In this document: positions 44,042 to 54,138 of the stretch, piece by piece | Layout: the number at the start of each line of letters is the position of its first letter | How positions within the stretch are numbered: position 1 is the first letter of the stretch | DNA from: HGM04593 sp045657945 | Lineage (GTDB): Bacteria; Bacteroidota; Bacteroidia; Bacteroidales; Bacteroidaceae | NCBI GenBank assembly: GCA_045657945.1 | Contig: JAZOUB010000041.1 | Location: forward strand, 1 to 64,000 | Length of the DNA stretch: 64,000 nucleotides | Direction: 5' to 3' | The notes under the pieces: model-generated | Database searches by the model: none | Told to the model about the DNA's origin: nothing | What the model saw: the letters and a program-made list of their open reading frames with translations, nothing else | Translations under genes and position numbers: made by a program

Positions 44042-45499
44042 ATGATAACATTCCTCATTTGCCTTGCGGCACTTGTAACCGCATATTTTACATATGGCAA
44101 ATATCTTGAGAAGAAGTGCGAGATAGACCCGGCCAATCCCGTGCCGTCCAAGACAATGTACGACGGTGTCGATTACATCCCCATGCCACGCTGGAAAGTC
44201 TTCCTGATCCAGTTGCTCAACATCGCAGGCCTTGGCCCCATCTTCGGCGCGTTGCTTGGTGCAGCTTATGGCCCGGTGGCATTCCTGTGGATAACGCTCG
44301 GCGGCATATTCATGGGCGCGATGCACGATTTTATTGCCGGTGTAATATCCTTGAAGAACAAAGGCGTGAGCCTTCCCGAAATAATCGGCAAATATCTTGG
44401 AGGCGGAACAAAGGCTTTCATGCGAGTCTTCTCTGTGCTGCTTATGGTACTTGTTGGTGCTGTGTTCATGTCGCAGCCGGCAGGGCTCATAGCATCGAAT
44501 GTGTCAATACCCTCGCTTGAGGTGGTCGCCTTTGGTGATACCACTTGGGAACTATTCATTGTGCTTGCCGTGATACTTGTCTATTATATCCTTGCAACCT
44601 TGTTGCCAATAGACAAGATTATTGGCCGTTTCTATCCTCTGTTCGGCGTGGCACTGCTTGTAATGGCATTGAGCATACTCTTTATTCTCTTGACTCAGAG
44701 TGATACATATTCAATACCTGAGCTCACATCGTTGGACAACCAGATTGCTAATCCACAGAAATTCCCTATTGTGCCAATGCTCTTCACGACCATAGCCTGT
44801 GGCGCCATATCGGGTTTCCATGCAACACAGTCGCCAATGATGGCCCGTTGCATGACCAATGAGAAGCAGAGCCGCAGCATCTTCTACGGTGCAATGATTG
44901 CCGAGAGCATTGTCGCGCTCATTTGGGCCGCCATCGGTATGGCATTCTGGGGTGGAGTGAAGGGACTTAATGCTGCCATCGCTACATATAAAGGCAGTGC
45001 AGCCGGAATGGTTGATGAGATAACATCTACAACCCTTGGCCCGGTTGTCGCGGCATTTGTACTGGTTGGTGTCGTCGGTTGCGCAATTACATCGGGCGAC
45101 ACAGCATTCCGCTGTGCAAGGCTCATTGTTTCCGATATGTTCGGCATTTCACAAAAGAGCCTCAAGAAGAGAGTGCTTGTATCCCTGCCTCTTTTTGCGG
45201 TAGCGCTTTTCATTATCTTTGCCCTGCCGTTCCAGACAATATGGAGTTACTTCGCATGGTGCAACCAGACATTGGCGGTGCTTACACTATGGTGCATAAC
45301 GGTCTATCTGTTCCGTAATAAAAAGCCGGTGGCGATAGGTATGTTGCCGGCATTGATTATGACCTATGTCTGCTCGTCATACATCTTCATCTCCCCAATG
45401 ATGTGCGGCATGGAGAACCGCGCGTTGGCTTATATCCTTGGTGGTGTGCTGACGCTCATTATCGCTGTGGCAGTGCATTTCAAGGCAAGGAAAGGATAA
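44042..45499 (+). CDS. cstA: Carbon-starvation CstA-family transporter (485 aa)
   Basis: An inner-membrane protein with about 13 hydrophobic helices. It opens MITFLICLAALVTAYFTYGK and holds the CstA blocks DYIPMPRWKVFLIQLLNIAG, GPIFGALLGAAYGPVAFLWI, GAMHDFIAGVISLKNKG and FHATQSPMMARCM. The family moves peptides or pyruvate into the cell during carbon limitation. At 485 residues it is the shorter form usual in Bacteroidota (E. coli CstA is ~700). It stands 52 nt after recQ and ends before a bidirectional terminator. Confidence 0.93.
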   Translation: MITFLICLAALVTAYFTYGKYLEKKCEIDPANPVPSKTMYDGVDYIPMPRWKVFLIQLLNIAGLGPIFGALLGAAYGPVAFLWITLGGIFMGAMHDFIAGVISLKNKGVSLPEIIGKYLGGGTKAFMRVFSVLLMVLVGAVFMSQPAGLIASNVSIPSLEVVAFGDTTWELFIVLAVILVYYILATLLPIDKIIGRFYPLFGVALLVMALSILFILLTQSDTYSIPELTSLDNQIANPQKFPIVPMLFTTIACGAISGFHATQSPMMARCMTNEKQSRSIFYGAMIAESIVALIWAAIGMAFWGGVKGLNAAIATYKGSAAGMVDEITSTTLGPVVAAFVLVGVVGCAITSGDTAFRCARLIVSDMFGISQKSLKKRVLVSLPLFAVALFIIFALPFQTIWSYFAWCNQTLAVLTLWCITVYLFRNKKPVAIGMLPALIMTYVCSSYIFISPMMCGMENRALAYILGGVLTLIIAVAVHFKARKG

Positions 45500-45520
45500 T
45501 TCCTTCCTTTTAGATAAAAG

Positions 45521-45557
45521 AACTGCGGCATAGAGTTTGAAACTCTATGCCGCAGTT
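45521..45557. terminator. Bidirectional terminator between cstA and the L,D-transpeptidase
   Basis: AACTGCGGCATAGAGTTT and AAACTCTATGCCGCAGTT are perfect 18-bp complements around a single G. The genes on the two sides converge. Confidence 0.9.
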
Positions 45558-45573
45558 TATGTTGCAAAAACAA

Positions 45574-46044
45574 TTATTCGTCTTTCTCTATCGTTACCGG
45601 CATGCCAATGTAACAATACTTGTACAGTGCCTTGATGTCCTCGTTCCTCATTCTTATACATCCTTCGCTGCTGCGGGTGCCAATGCTCTCGGGGAAGATG
45701 GTACCGTGGATGCCAATGTCATTGAACCCCGGGACATTGAGCCTGAAGAATAATGGGCCGTAGGCTCCAAGGCGCATGCCCTGTCCGTCGCCAAAATCGT
45801 GCTTCCACGATGTGGCATCGTACATTTTTCTAATCTTGAAATCACCCTCGGGGGTCTTCTTGTCGCCAATCATGGTCTTGTCCCCTAAGTTCTCGCCACA
45901 TGCGATTGGACGCTGGAAAATTGTATCGCTCTGTTCATTGAGAACATATAGCATCAATGCTTTTTTGGATACGACAATGCGGTTGCCGCATAGTGCGAGC
46001 AACGGCATTGTTGCGAGTATTGTTATTGCAAATAGTTTCTTCAT
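45574..46044 (-). CDS. L,D-transpeptidase (YkuD family), 156 aa
   Basis: The signal peptide is MKKLFAITILATMPLLALCG. The YkuD domain holds KTPEGDFKIRKM, GIHGT (His113) and the catalytic Cys129 in RSSEGCIRMRNED. The enzymes crosslink peptidoglycan through 3-3 bonds or attach proteins to the wall. It is short, with only the catalytic domain. It is the last gene of the ruvA-sprA operon, 9 nt after the sprA stop. The link to a secretion channel passing the wall is suggestive. Confidence 0.92.
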   Translation of the reverse strand: MKKLFAITILATMPLLALCGNRIVVSKKALMLYVLNEQSDTIFQRPIACGENLGDKTMIGDKKTPEGDFKIRKMYDATSWKHDFGDGQGMRLGAYGPLFFRLNVPGFNDIGIHGTIFPESIGTRSSEGCIRMRNEDIKALYKYCYIGMPVTIEKDE

Positions 46045-46053
46045 AGTTCTTTT

Positions 46054-49000
46054 TTATCTTGTAAGTGAGAATTTCATGCTCACACCAAAGTCTATCGTGG
46101 TTGTGGGGTATGAACTTGTTGATATAAGCGGTATTGTCTTCTGTCCGTCAAAATAGAGGCTGAATGTCAACATCTTGCTGTATGCGTAGTCGGCAGTCAT
46201 TGAGTAGTTGAATGACTTGTTTCCGCTTGTTGCCTGTGTTGTACCCTTGTCTATGCTGCGGCAGATTGATGACTGGTTCTTGAACGAGAAATCCGCGCGG
46301 ATGTTGATGTCGTTTCCGCTGTTCTTCTGCTTGCTCTTGCTTGCCTTGTTGCCACCACCGAACAGTTTTACGTTCAGAATCTTGTAGCCCAGGTTGAATG
46401 CAATCTCCTGGTTCTGTGTCTCAACCATCTGTATTGCGGTAAGGCTCAGGTTAATCATTCGTGACTTGATGAACTTTGCGCCTATTGTAAGGTTATTGTT
46501 GGTTGTTACATCAACACCAATGAGTGGCGAGAAACTCTCATTTATTGATACTGCACCAATGTTGTAGCGGCTGCTTGGTATTGGCAGGCCTGTTGTTGTG
46601 TTGTTCACAAAACCTATGCCGCGGCTGTACTCCATGTATGTAGCGTAAGTGCTGTATGCGCCCACGGCATATACACTCTTATAGCCATGCTCAATGTTCA
46701 CGCTCTTGAAATATTTTTCAAAGAACGGCAGTTTTGACAATCCCGAGTACTTGATTTTCCAGTTCGGGAGTATGCTGAGCATGCTTGGGAAAATATCGTT
46801 TCCGCCAATGCCGGTATATGCGTCAAGGAATGCCGGTATCATGACATCGGCCGAGTATTTATCTACACCTCCGTTTGCAGGGTCATATTTCTTTCCTGCA
46901 AGGCTGCTCGATACCGGGTATTCGCTACCCATATATTTTCCTTCAAGTCCTGCACGGCGGTTCTCAAGGTTACCAACGAACTTGTCATACACATCGGACT
47001 GGTAGTTGTTGCTTGCACTTCCACCGCCGAACGATGTGCCAATAGTGATTGTGGTCATGTTGAATCCGCCCGATTCATTGGTTGGCATACCGTCGTACAT
47101 GAACTGTATGCTCTTGCTCTGGTTGCGTGTCCAGCTCGCATTCAGGTCAATCTTGAAGTCCCTGAATGGTTCAAGAGTCATGCGTGCCTGCAGATCCTCT
47201 GCTGCTGTCGATGTCGCCATTGAGGCAATGCTGTCACTGCGCAGCAACCAGCTCTGTCTTTGTGCCTTTGCGAGGTAGCTGTCATCGATGAGGCCGAAAG
47301 CAAAGTCAAGTCCAGGAGCATAGAACCCGTCAACCCTGTTCTGGCCGAACACATCTCCGGCACTCGGCAGGAAGCCCGGCAGGTTCATTGCGTATGCGTT
47401 GGTGTAGTTCACCGATGCGTTGCGCACCATCATAAGCATTCGTATCGGGTACTGCATTGCCTTTGCAAAGTTGCTGCGCTCGGTATTCTTCGGCTTGGCA
47501 GTAATGGTTACCTTGATGCCGAGGGTGTCCTTGTTCTTGATAAGAATCTTGTTCTCGTCAAGAACCCTGTATTTGAGTTTGTATGTCTCGCCATTTTTTG
47601 TGCGTGCCAGCACCTCAATTTTCTTGTTCTTCAGGTTGTGTGTGATTGTCGTTGTGGTGTCGCTTTTCAGTTTTACCTCTTTTGTAAACGCCTTGGGTTT
47701 CTCAACCTTGGGTTTGGCACTCTTTTTGGATTTCTGGTTCTTTTTGTTGCTTGCAAAGCGCTTGTTGGTCTCCTCAAGATATGGCACAAGATTATACAGC
47801 TTCTCAAAGTTCATGCTTGCCTTCAAGGTGATGTTGCGTTTGTTGGCAATGTTGTTGCCGACATTAACTCCAGCAATGCTGTTGCCTCTCTGCCAATTGT
47901 ATGTAGCTGCGTATGAACCGTCTGCTGTCAGCCACTCGAAGATAGGCAGTTTGTTCAGCGGCAGGGTATATGACGCATTGAAACTCTGCTGGTAGGCCAA
48001 CGGGTTACCAAAGCTCTGGAGGCTGTGTTTTACAGAGTCCTTCCAGGCGGCATATTCATTAGGGTATCTCTCCTTGTTCACCGGCACGAAAGGCTCTTCA
48101 ACCTCGGCATTGGTGCCGGTGTTCAGGCTCATTCTCAGATTAGTCGTTGGATCCCACTTTATAGCCATTGAGCGGTTCCAATAGAACTGCTGCGAGAAGG
48201 TGAGCGGAATCTCGTTGTTATCCTGCATTGCCTGCAGGTCGCGACGCTGTAGTTCGTGGTAGGTGCGTGTCATATCGGTGTTCAGAGCCAGCGACTGTGG
48301 CAACGGGTTCACTCCCCATTCCTTCACCATCTTGAGCCACTTCGACTTGCTCTTGAGCTTGCCAAATGGCTTTATGGTTTTTATCGGGCTGGAGTAGTTG
48401 TAACTCAAAGAGGCCTTCCAGTTGACCCTGTTCTCCCAACTTATAGTACTTCCGGTGTTGTCGGTTGCCGAGTGTGAGAAACTGAAACTTAGGTTCGATG
48501 GGTCGTATGGCATCGGAGTCTTGCTCGAGATGTTTATCTTGGCGTTGCTGATGCTGAAATTGCGCATGACAGAACGCACCTCGGCCATGTTCCTAAGTGA
48601 GTCGCGGCCGATGTCATCATACGAATCAAGAACATCGTCAAGCTCCAGGTCTGTATCGAACGGGCTGTAGAGTGGTGATGTTATCTCCTCGGTGAACGAA
48701 TAGTATGTAGGTACTGTTACCTTGAATGAGCGTGGCAGGAAACGGCCGAAATCGACAGTTCCCGTCAGTGAGTAACGGTAGTAGTCATCGGTGCGACGTG
48801 CCGCCAGTTTCTCCTCAAGTCCACCGAAGCCGGCAGTCTCAACCTTTCCCTGTGCTGCAAATGAGCCCAGGTCGCTGAGCTTGATGTTAAGGTTACCCTG
48901 CGCAGCCCAGCCACTCTTGTTGTTGAAACCTATGAGACGCATCTCGTTGACCCAGATGATTGCCGACTTGCTGCTTGAACTGTTGTTGCGCACACCAATC

Positions 49001-52000
49001 ATCATAACCTTGACCTGTCCTAGCGACGGGCTACCTACAATGCTTATTCTGTTCTTGGGAGTCTCGCTGTCATACTCGCTGTATATGGTGGTATTGGTCA
49101 CACCCTCGGCATTGCTGTTGCGCAGTGTGTTGCGTCGTGTCTTTATTTCAGTCAATCTGTCGAGCGGAATGTCTATCATATTCTCCTGTGGCCATACAAC
49201 GGCTGCAGCAACCGAACTGTTGCCATCGTATGAACCGTGTGGGGTTACAGTAAGCGGAACCTCATATTCATAGTAGTTGCTCTTGTAGTCCGAACCGAAC
49301 CTTACGAACAGTGACATGTCATTGTTCTTGAGCTGTGTGGCATCAATCTCTGGCGCTTCGGCATGGATGAACAACTGTATGCGCTCATACTGGCGTATAT
49401 CAAGGTTGCTCTTCTTGTAAACAGCACGGCTCTCCTTGCTGCCAAGGTTGTTTATGTTCAGCGCGAGTGCCTGCTCGTTGTCCTGGCGCAATTGTGGCTG
49501 GCTGGGATCAATTATTCGTGTCACTCCCGGAGGAAGCACGTAGTTCACGGGCTTGCGGTCTCCATGCTCCTCAATGCTCACGGCCGATGTGGTGAACTCG
49601 CCCGAAACCGTTGGCGCTGTATTATTCTTGGATGCAATGGGTTGCAAGTAGGGGCGCCAGTCACCACGTACAAGTTTCATGGTTGCAAAGCGCAACGTGA
49701 TGGGCTTCTGGAACTGTGTCATATACATGCGGATGAAGCGTATTGACGTGAAATCGCGTATAGAACCCACAGCCTTCTCATACTCGTCAATTGGAATACG
49801 GAACTTGTACCAGTTCACGCTCTCGCTGTTACCGTTACGCAACTTGGTAGTTACACTACGCTTGTCGGTGATGTAGTTACGGCCTACCTGCATATCCTCG
49901 GGACGTAGTGAAATCTTGTACTGGAAGAAATTCTCATACTCGTCCATTGTGAAGTCCTGGTTCGCGTCCTCCACATCGGGGGTTGTTTTTGCCGCGCTGC
50001 TGTAGTCACTGTCCGAGTCGCTTGGCGAGTTACCCTCGCTATTGTTGAAGTATTTGTAGCGTTCAATGATGCCACGCTGCGCAGCATCGTAGTCGCTACC
50101 ACGGAAATAGTGATACTTGTCGCCGGCAGGGTCGGCGGCAATGCTGTCATATACCTCCTGGCGCACGCGGCCTCTGATAGCGTCAAGGTATGCCTTGTAT
50201 GTCGGGTGCTCGGCCTCGTCGGCACTGCTGAGTCCGTTGAGTCCGGTATCCTGCTGGTCGCGACTCTCCGAGTTGTTGTCAAATGCATATACAAGGCTGG
50301 TGTTTGTCGGTATGCGTCCCCAAACAGTCTCTTCATACTCATAGTTGTTACCATTGGCAGGCAAACCGTTCTCATAGAACTTCTTGCCGTCCTTGAGAAT
50401 ATCTTCCGACACCTCGCCCAGATTGAAGTAGAGGTCGCCGCCCATACCGCTTTGTTCATAGATGAAGGGGTCGAGCATCCAGAACTCAATGTACTGTATG
50501 TTTGCGCTCTCGAAGTCGGTGGTGGTGAGTTGACGTGTGATACCTCCCCAACGGTTTTCAGGGTCTTCAAACTTTCCTTCTCTATTGATGTTGGTGTCAA
50601 GATTGTAAGGACCTCGTTCATTGGGGTAGTATGTCACATTCAGCAGCGAGAGAGTCGATGACTCGCCGTATGTCGATTCCTTGTTGGGGTACAACTCGCG
50701 CTCATATACCTCGCGTACATAATGGTTCGATAGCTGTTCTACATCGCTCTTTATGTGTGCCGGTGTGAGTGACGAGCTACGGCGTGTGAAAAGCGGGTCA
50801 ATGCTGTACCAGCTTATACGTGCACGGTTGTATCCTGTGCGTATGTCGTTGGTGAGGTTGCTGTACTGCATGCCGTATGGCAGTGACGACAACATCCATT
50901 GCGACGGCGATGAGATGTCAATGCCGTTTTCTGTATTCTCAAAATCATCAATGTATGACGCCTCGCTCTGCACAGCCTTTGATGTACCGGCTTCCAGTCT
51001 CGCAAATTCGGCCGAGAGGCTTATTGACGACGGCTCGGTGCAACTGATGAGCGGCAGGCGGTCAATCATGTTCGTGAGCCACTGGCTCTGCTTCTTCCAT
51101 GAGAGGTTGAAACCCCACAGGAAGTTCTGCAATGGCTCAGAACCCATGTCAACCTTTGATGTCAGTGGCTTCTCGGATAGAGACATGAGCGTACCGCCGA
51201 ACTTGAAGTCGTTCGAGAAGTCATACTTCCAGTTCAATCCCAGCACGGTCTTTCGCTGCATGTTGAACATGGTGTTGCTCTCGAGCGACACCTGTACATT
51301 TGTTCCGGCATCAATGATATTCTGGTTCAGGATTGTCACCGTTCCCGATGCGTAGTCCACCTGATAGTCGCTGTTCTCAACGAGTGTCACGCCACCGGCG
51401 GTTACCACCACCGAACCACGTGGTATGTTCGTAGAACCGGTCTGGATGACATTGGCTGCCGTGCCGGTGTACTCTCCAATGAGGTAGAACTTGTCCTTCT
51501 CGGCAATCTGCTTTGCCACGGTCTTTGTCGAGTCATAGAGCTCATGGAATACATACTTGCCGGCAAGCGACGGGTTGTCGATCTTGCCTTCGAGGTAGCT
51601 GCCGAATGGCTCTACCGACGGGAAGAAGATTCGTCCCGATGCCGCGTCAACCGTGTATCCCTGTATGAAGTCAAACACACCGTTGGGGTTCTCCTTGCTG
51701 TTGTTGCTGTCGAGCCTGTCGAGCGCAAGCAACTGGAGCAGTGACTTGCCCTTGAGCTCAGCCTCGGGCAGGTATGTGATGTTTGTGCCCAGGCTGTCGC
51801 TTGCGTAATATACATCAAGCTTGAAACTGGTGCTTTGCAGGTTACGTGTGCCAAGTGCATAGACATTCTTCATCATCAAGTCCCAGCAACCGTTATTCGG
51901 TGAGCATGCGTTCGGTTTGATGAGCTTTACGTAGAGCGTAGCCTTCGACTCCTTTACATCGCTCGAGAACTCACCGACCTGATAAGTCTGTCCGCCGTAT

Positions 52001-53436
52001 GTATATTCGTATGCAACGGCAAGTACCTCATCGGCACGTAGCGGTGTCTTCAATGAGATAAAACCCAGTTCGCTGTTTAGGGTATATTCCGATGATGAGA
52101 GCAGTCTCGCGTTCGAGAGCTTCTCATAGTCGCGTCCGCCGTTTATGCCGTCAATATTGTTCAGGATGTTGTTGGCCTGATCAATGTCGCGTACCCCGGC
52201 GTATGTAGTGCTCATCTGCGCATACAGGTTGTTGGCGTTGTTGTGCGGTATTGCGGTACTGCCGTTTGCGTTCCACGCAGAGTTGCTTATGTGGTGGCTC
52301 TCGGCAATGTCGGTAAAGGCAACAATATTACGTGGGTTGTTGTAGTCGCTTGTCTTGTTTGTGACCCAAACCTCAATGCGGTTGATGTTTATGCCCGACA
52401 GGATTGTGGGCAACTGTGACATCGAACGGTCATAGTTGTCGCGGAAGTAGTGCGCGAGGAAGAAGTGCTTGTTCTCGTCGTAATTGGTAATCTCAATCTC
52501 GAATGTGGTGAGCTGTGTTCCGCCCTTTGAGTTAACGACAGTGCTGTTCGATGTCTTTTGCGAGACAACCGTCTGCAACAGAAGCTTTCCGAACTGCAGG
52601 TCGGCTCTCACACCGAACAGTGACGATGCGCCCTTGATGAGGCTCGAGTTTGTGGGGAACGATACATTTCCGGCTTCAAGCAGTTTGACAATCTCATCCT
52701 CCTTGCCGTCATATTTCAGGTTTATTTTCTTTGCGTCGTAGCTGAATGTGGCCTCGGTGTTGTAGTTGAAATCCATGTTCATCTTGTCGCCGACGCTTCC
52801 CCTTACATTTAGGTTGATTTTTTCGTCAAAATCGAAACTGTTTGTCCTGCGGCTACGTGACGGCAAAGCAGGGTTGTCTATGCTCTGTATCGAGTAGCCT
52901 ATCTTCAGTTCAGCATTACCCTGTGTCTTCACGCGCACACCACCGGGACCGAATATCTTCTCGGCAGGTCCAAGGTCAAAGTGCATGTCGGTAAAGTCGA
53001 ACTTGTTCTTGCTCCTTGAACTCTCCCACAATTCAAAATTCTTCTTGCGGAAGAACCTGCTCATTGAGTTTCTCTCCTGCCACTTCGCATACTCTTCGGG
53101 TGTGAGCAGAATGGGCGCAGTAAGTGGCGAACCTTGACCAAGACGAGTACTCAATCGGTATGTTCCATCTACATCGTTGTAAGTAGTGTCCGTTACAATA
53201 TTCGACGGGGTCTTCAGGTTAAAGGTCTTTGGCTCAATGTCATCAATGCTTTGTGGAACAGTCTCGGCAATGGGGTAGCGTGCCTCAATGGTATCCAGTG
53301 TAACCTCCCTGTTTGCCTGTGCCCTGTTTCTTCCCTTGATGGACTTGCGTATTGAGTCATTGCGCACGACACCCTGCGCGAGAATTGTCATTGTCGCGAA
53401 AAGCAGGGTGAGTAATACTGATGTGCGCTTGCTCAT
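46054..53436 (-). CDS. sprA: SprA/Sov, giant outer-membrane translocon of the type IX secretion system (2460 aa)
   Basis: SprA is the ~36-strand outer-membrane pore of T9SS. The protein is full length (2460 aa; family about 2400-2500), starting with a signal peptide (MSKRTSVLLTLLFATMTILA). Recognisable SprA blocks include RVKTQGNAELKIGYSIQSID, DEKINLNVRGSVGDKMNMDF, ILSGININRIEVWVTNKTSD and ARISWYSIDPLFTRR. A lysine-rich linker (NKKNQKSKKSAKPKVEKPKA) lies near residues 1890-1915. Its presence shows that this bacterium has T9SS and supports sorting-domain calls on other secreted proteins here. It lies 4 nt after ruvA and 9 nt before the transpeptidase gene. Confidence 0.97.
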   Translation of the reverse strand: MSKRTSVLLTLLFATMTILAQGVVRNDSIRKSIKGRNRAQANREVTLDTIEARYPIAETVPQSIDDIEPKTFNLKTPSNIVTDTTYNDVDGTYRLSTRLGQGSPLTAPILLTPEEYAKWQERNSMSRFFRKKNFELWESSRSKNKFDFTDMHFDLGPAEKIFGPGGVRVKTQGNAELKIGYSIQSIDNPALPSRSRRTNSFDFDEKINLNVRGSVGDKMNMDFNYNTEATFSYDAKKINLKYDGKEDEIVKLLEAGNVSFPTNSSLIKGASSLFGVRADLQFGKLLLQTVVSQKTSNSTVVNSKGGTQLTTFEIEITNYDENKHFFLAHYFRDNYDRSMSQLPTILSGININRIEVWVTNKTSDYNNPRNIVAFTDIAESHHISNSAWNANGSTAIPHNNANNLYAQMSTTYAGVRDIDQANNILNNIDGINGGRDYEKLSNARLLSSSEYTLNSELGFISLKTPLRADEVLAVAYEYTYGGQTYQVGEFSSDVKESKATLYVKLIKPNACSPNNGCWDLMMKNVYALGTRNLQSTSFKLDVYYASDSLGTNITYLPEAELKGKSLLQLLALDRLDSNNSKENPNGVFDFIQGYTVDAASGRIFFPSVEPFGSYLEGKIDNPSLAGKYVFHELYDSTKTVAKQIAEKDKFYLIGEYTGTAANVIQTGSTNIPRGSVVVTAGGVTLVENSDYQVDYASGTVTILNQNIIDAGTNVQVSLESNTMFNMQRKTVLGLNWKYDFSNDFKFGGTLMSLSEKPLTSKVDMGSEPLQNFLWGFNLSWKKQSQWLTNMIDRLPLISCTEPSSISLSAEFARLEAGTSKAVQSEASYIDDFENTENGIDISSPSQWMLSSLPYGMQYSNLTNDIRTGYNRARISWYSIDPLFTRRSSSLTPAHIKSDVEQLSNHYVREVYERELYPNKESTYGESSTLSLLNVTYYPNERGPYNLDTNINREGKFEDPENRWGGITRQLTTTDFESANIQYIEFWMLDPFIYEQSGMGGDLYFNLGEVSEDILKDGKKFYENGLPANGNNYEYEETVWGRIPTNTSLVYAFDNNSESRDQQDTGLNGLSSADEAEHPTYKAYLDAIRGRVRQEVYDSIAADPAGDKYHYFRGSDYDAAQRGIIERYKYFNNSEGNSPSDSDSDYSSAAKTTPDVEDANQDFTMDEYENFFQYKISLRPEDMQVGRNYITDKRSVTTKLRNGNSESVNWYKFRIPIDEYEKAVGSIRDFTSIRFIRMYMTQFQKPITLRFATMKLVRGDWRPYLQPIASKNNTAPTVSGEFTTSAVSIEEHGDRKPVNYVLPPGVTRIIDPSQPQLRQDNEQALALNINNLGSKESRAVYKKSNLDIRQYERIQLFIHAEAPEIDATQLKNNDMSLFVRFGSDYKSNYYEYEVPLTVTPHGSYDGNSSVAAAVVWPQENMIDIPLDRLTEIKTRRNTLRNSNAEGVTNTTIYSEYDSETPKNRISIVGSPSLGQVKVMMIGVRNNSSSSKSAIIWVNEMRLIGFNNKSGWAAQGNLNIKLSDLGSFAAQGKVETAGFGGLEEKLAARRTDDYYRYSLTGTVDFGRFLPRSFKVTVPTYYSFTEEITSPLYSPFDTDLELDDVLDSYDDIGRDSLRNMAEVRSVMRNFSISNAKINISSKTPMPYDPSNLSFSFSHSATDNTGSTISWENRVNWKASLSYNYSSPIKTIKPFGKLKSKSKWLKMVKEWGVNPLPQSLALNTDMTRTYHELQRRDLQAMQDNNEIPLTFSQQFYWNRSMAIKWDPTTNLRMSLNTGTNAEVEEPFVPVNKERYPNEYAAWKDSVKHSLQSFGNPLAYQQSFNASYTLPLNKLPIFEWLTADGSYAATYNWQRGNSIAGVNVGNNIANKRNITLKASMNFEKLYNLVPYLEETNKRFASNKKNQKSKKSAKPKVEKPKAFTKEVKLKSDTTTTITHNLKNKKIEVLARTKNGETYKLKYRVLDENKILIKNKDTLGIKVTITAKPKNTERSNFAKAMQYPIRMLMMVRNASVNYTNAYAMNLPGFLPSAGDVFGQNRVDGFYAPGLDFAFGLIDDSYLAKAQRQSWLLRSDSIASMATSTAAEDLQARMTLEPFRDFKIDLNASWTRNQSKSIQFMYDGMPTNESGGFNMTTITIGTSFGGGSASNNYQSDVYDKFVGNLENRRAGLEGKYMGSEYPVSSSLAGKKYDPANGGVDKYSADVMIPAFLDAYTGIGGNDIFPSMLSILPNWKIKYSGLSKLPFFEKYFKSVNIEHGYKSVYAVGAYSTYATYMEYSRGIGFVNNTTTGLPIPSSRYNIGAVSINESFSPLIGVDVTTNNNLTIGAKFIKSRMINLSLTAIQMVETQNQEIAFNLGYKILNVKLFGGGNKASKSKQKNSGNDINIRADFSFKNQSSICRSIDKGTTQATSGNKSFNYSMTADYAYSKMLTFSLYFDGQKTIPLISTSSYPTTTIDFGVSMKFSLTR

Positions 53437-53440
53437 CTGT

Positions 53441-54034
53441 TTAGAGTTGTTTGAGAGCCAGTTTGATGACCTGCTCGATTGTTGCAGTCGGTTCGCTCTT
53501 TACAATTGCCTGTACCACCTTGTTGGTTGTAGCCGAGGGAAAACCGAGCATGATGAGTGCCGACACAGCACCTTCAATGACATCGTTATCTGGTGCGACA
53601 ATAGTTGTAGCAGTGCCCTGTACACTACAGCCAATGCCTTTAATCTTGTCTTTCAAGTCAATTATTATGCGCTGTGCTGTCTTCAGGCCAATACCCTTTA
53701 CACTCTTTATTGCAGCCTCGTTGCCGGTGAAGATGGCCTCGCACAACTCGTTCACGGTGAATGCCGAGAGTATTGTGCGTGCAGTGTTGCCACCGATGCC
53801 CGATACAGAGATGAGCAGCAGGAACAACTCGCGCTCCTCCTTCTGGCTGAAGCCGAAGAGCTGGTGGGTGTCCTCGCGGATAACCTCGTATATGTATAGT
53901 TTTACGCTCTTCTTGTCCTGCAATGCGCTGTATGTGTTCAGGGTGATGCTTGTCTCATATCCTACACCACAGCACTCCACAATGGCTGTTGCCGGTGTTA
54001 ATTCAGCAAGTTCCCCTCTCAAATATTCAATCAT
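53441..54034 (-). CDS. ruvA: Holliday junction DNA helicase subunit RuvA (197 aa)
   Basis: RuvA binds the four-way junction and recruits RuvB. It shows an OB-fold start (MIEYLRGELAELTPATAIVE, CCGVGYE), two helix-hairpin-helix motifs (ISVSGIGGNTARTIL and VKGIGLKTAQRIIIDLKDKI) and a C-terminal RuvB-binding domain (EGAVSALIMLGFPSATTNKV). The neighbouring sprA is a conserved arrangement in Bacteroidota. The gene has an AT-rich start region with the ABC exporter's terminator just upstream. Confidence 0.97.
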   Translation of the reverse strand: MIEYLRGELAELTPATAIVECCGVGYETSITLNTYSALQDKKSVKLYIYEVIREDTHQLFGFSQKEERELFLLLISVSGIGGNTARTILSAFTVNELCEAIFTGNEAAIKSVKGIGLKTAQRIIIDLKDKIKGIGCSVQGTATTIVAPDNDVIEGAVSALIMLGFPSATTNKVVQAIVKSEPTATIEQVIKLALKQL

Positions 54035-54111
54035 AATAGTTTATTTATCTAATTTCTATCTTTATAAGAACGTCGGAATGGCGTTTTTATTGCGTTATTT
54101 TAATAATAATA

Positions 54112-54138
54112 CAAAAACACCCGCGAGGGGTGTCTTTT
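54112..54138 (-). terminator. Terminator of the ABC transporter gene
   Basis: On the minus strand GACACCCC-TCGC-GGGTGT is followed by TTTTTGT. It begins at the ABC transporter stop codon and ends leftward transcription before ruvA. Confidence 0.75.
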
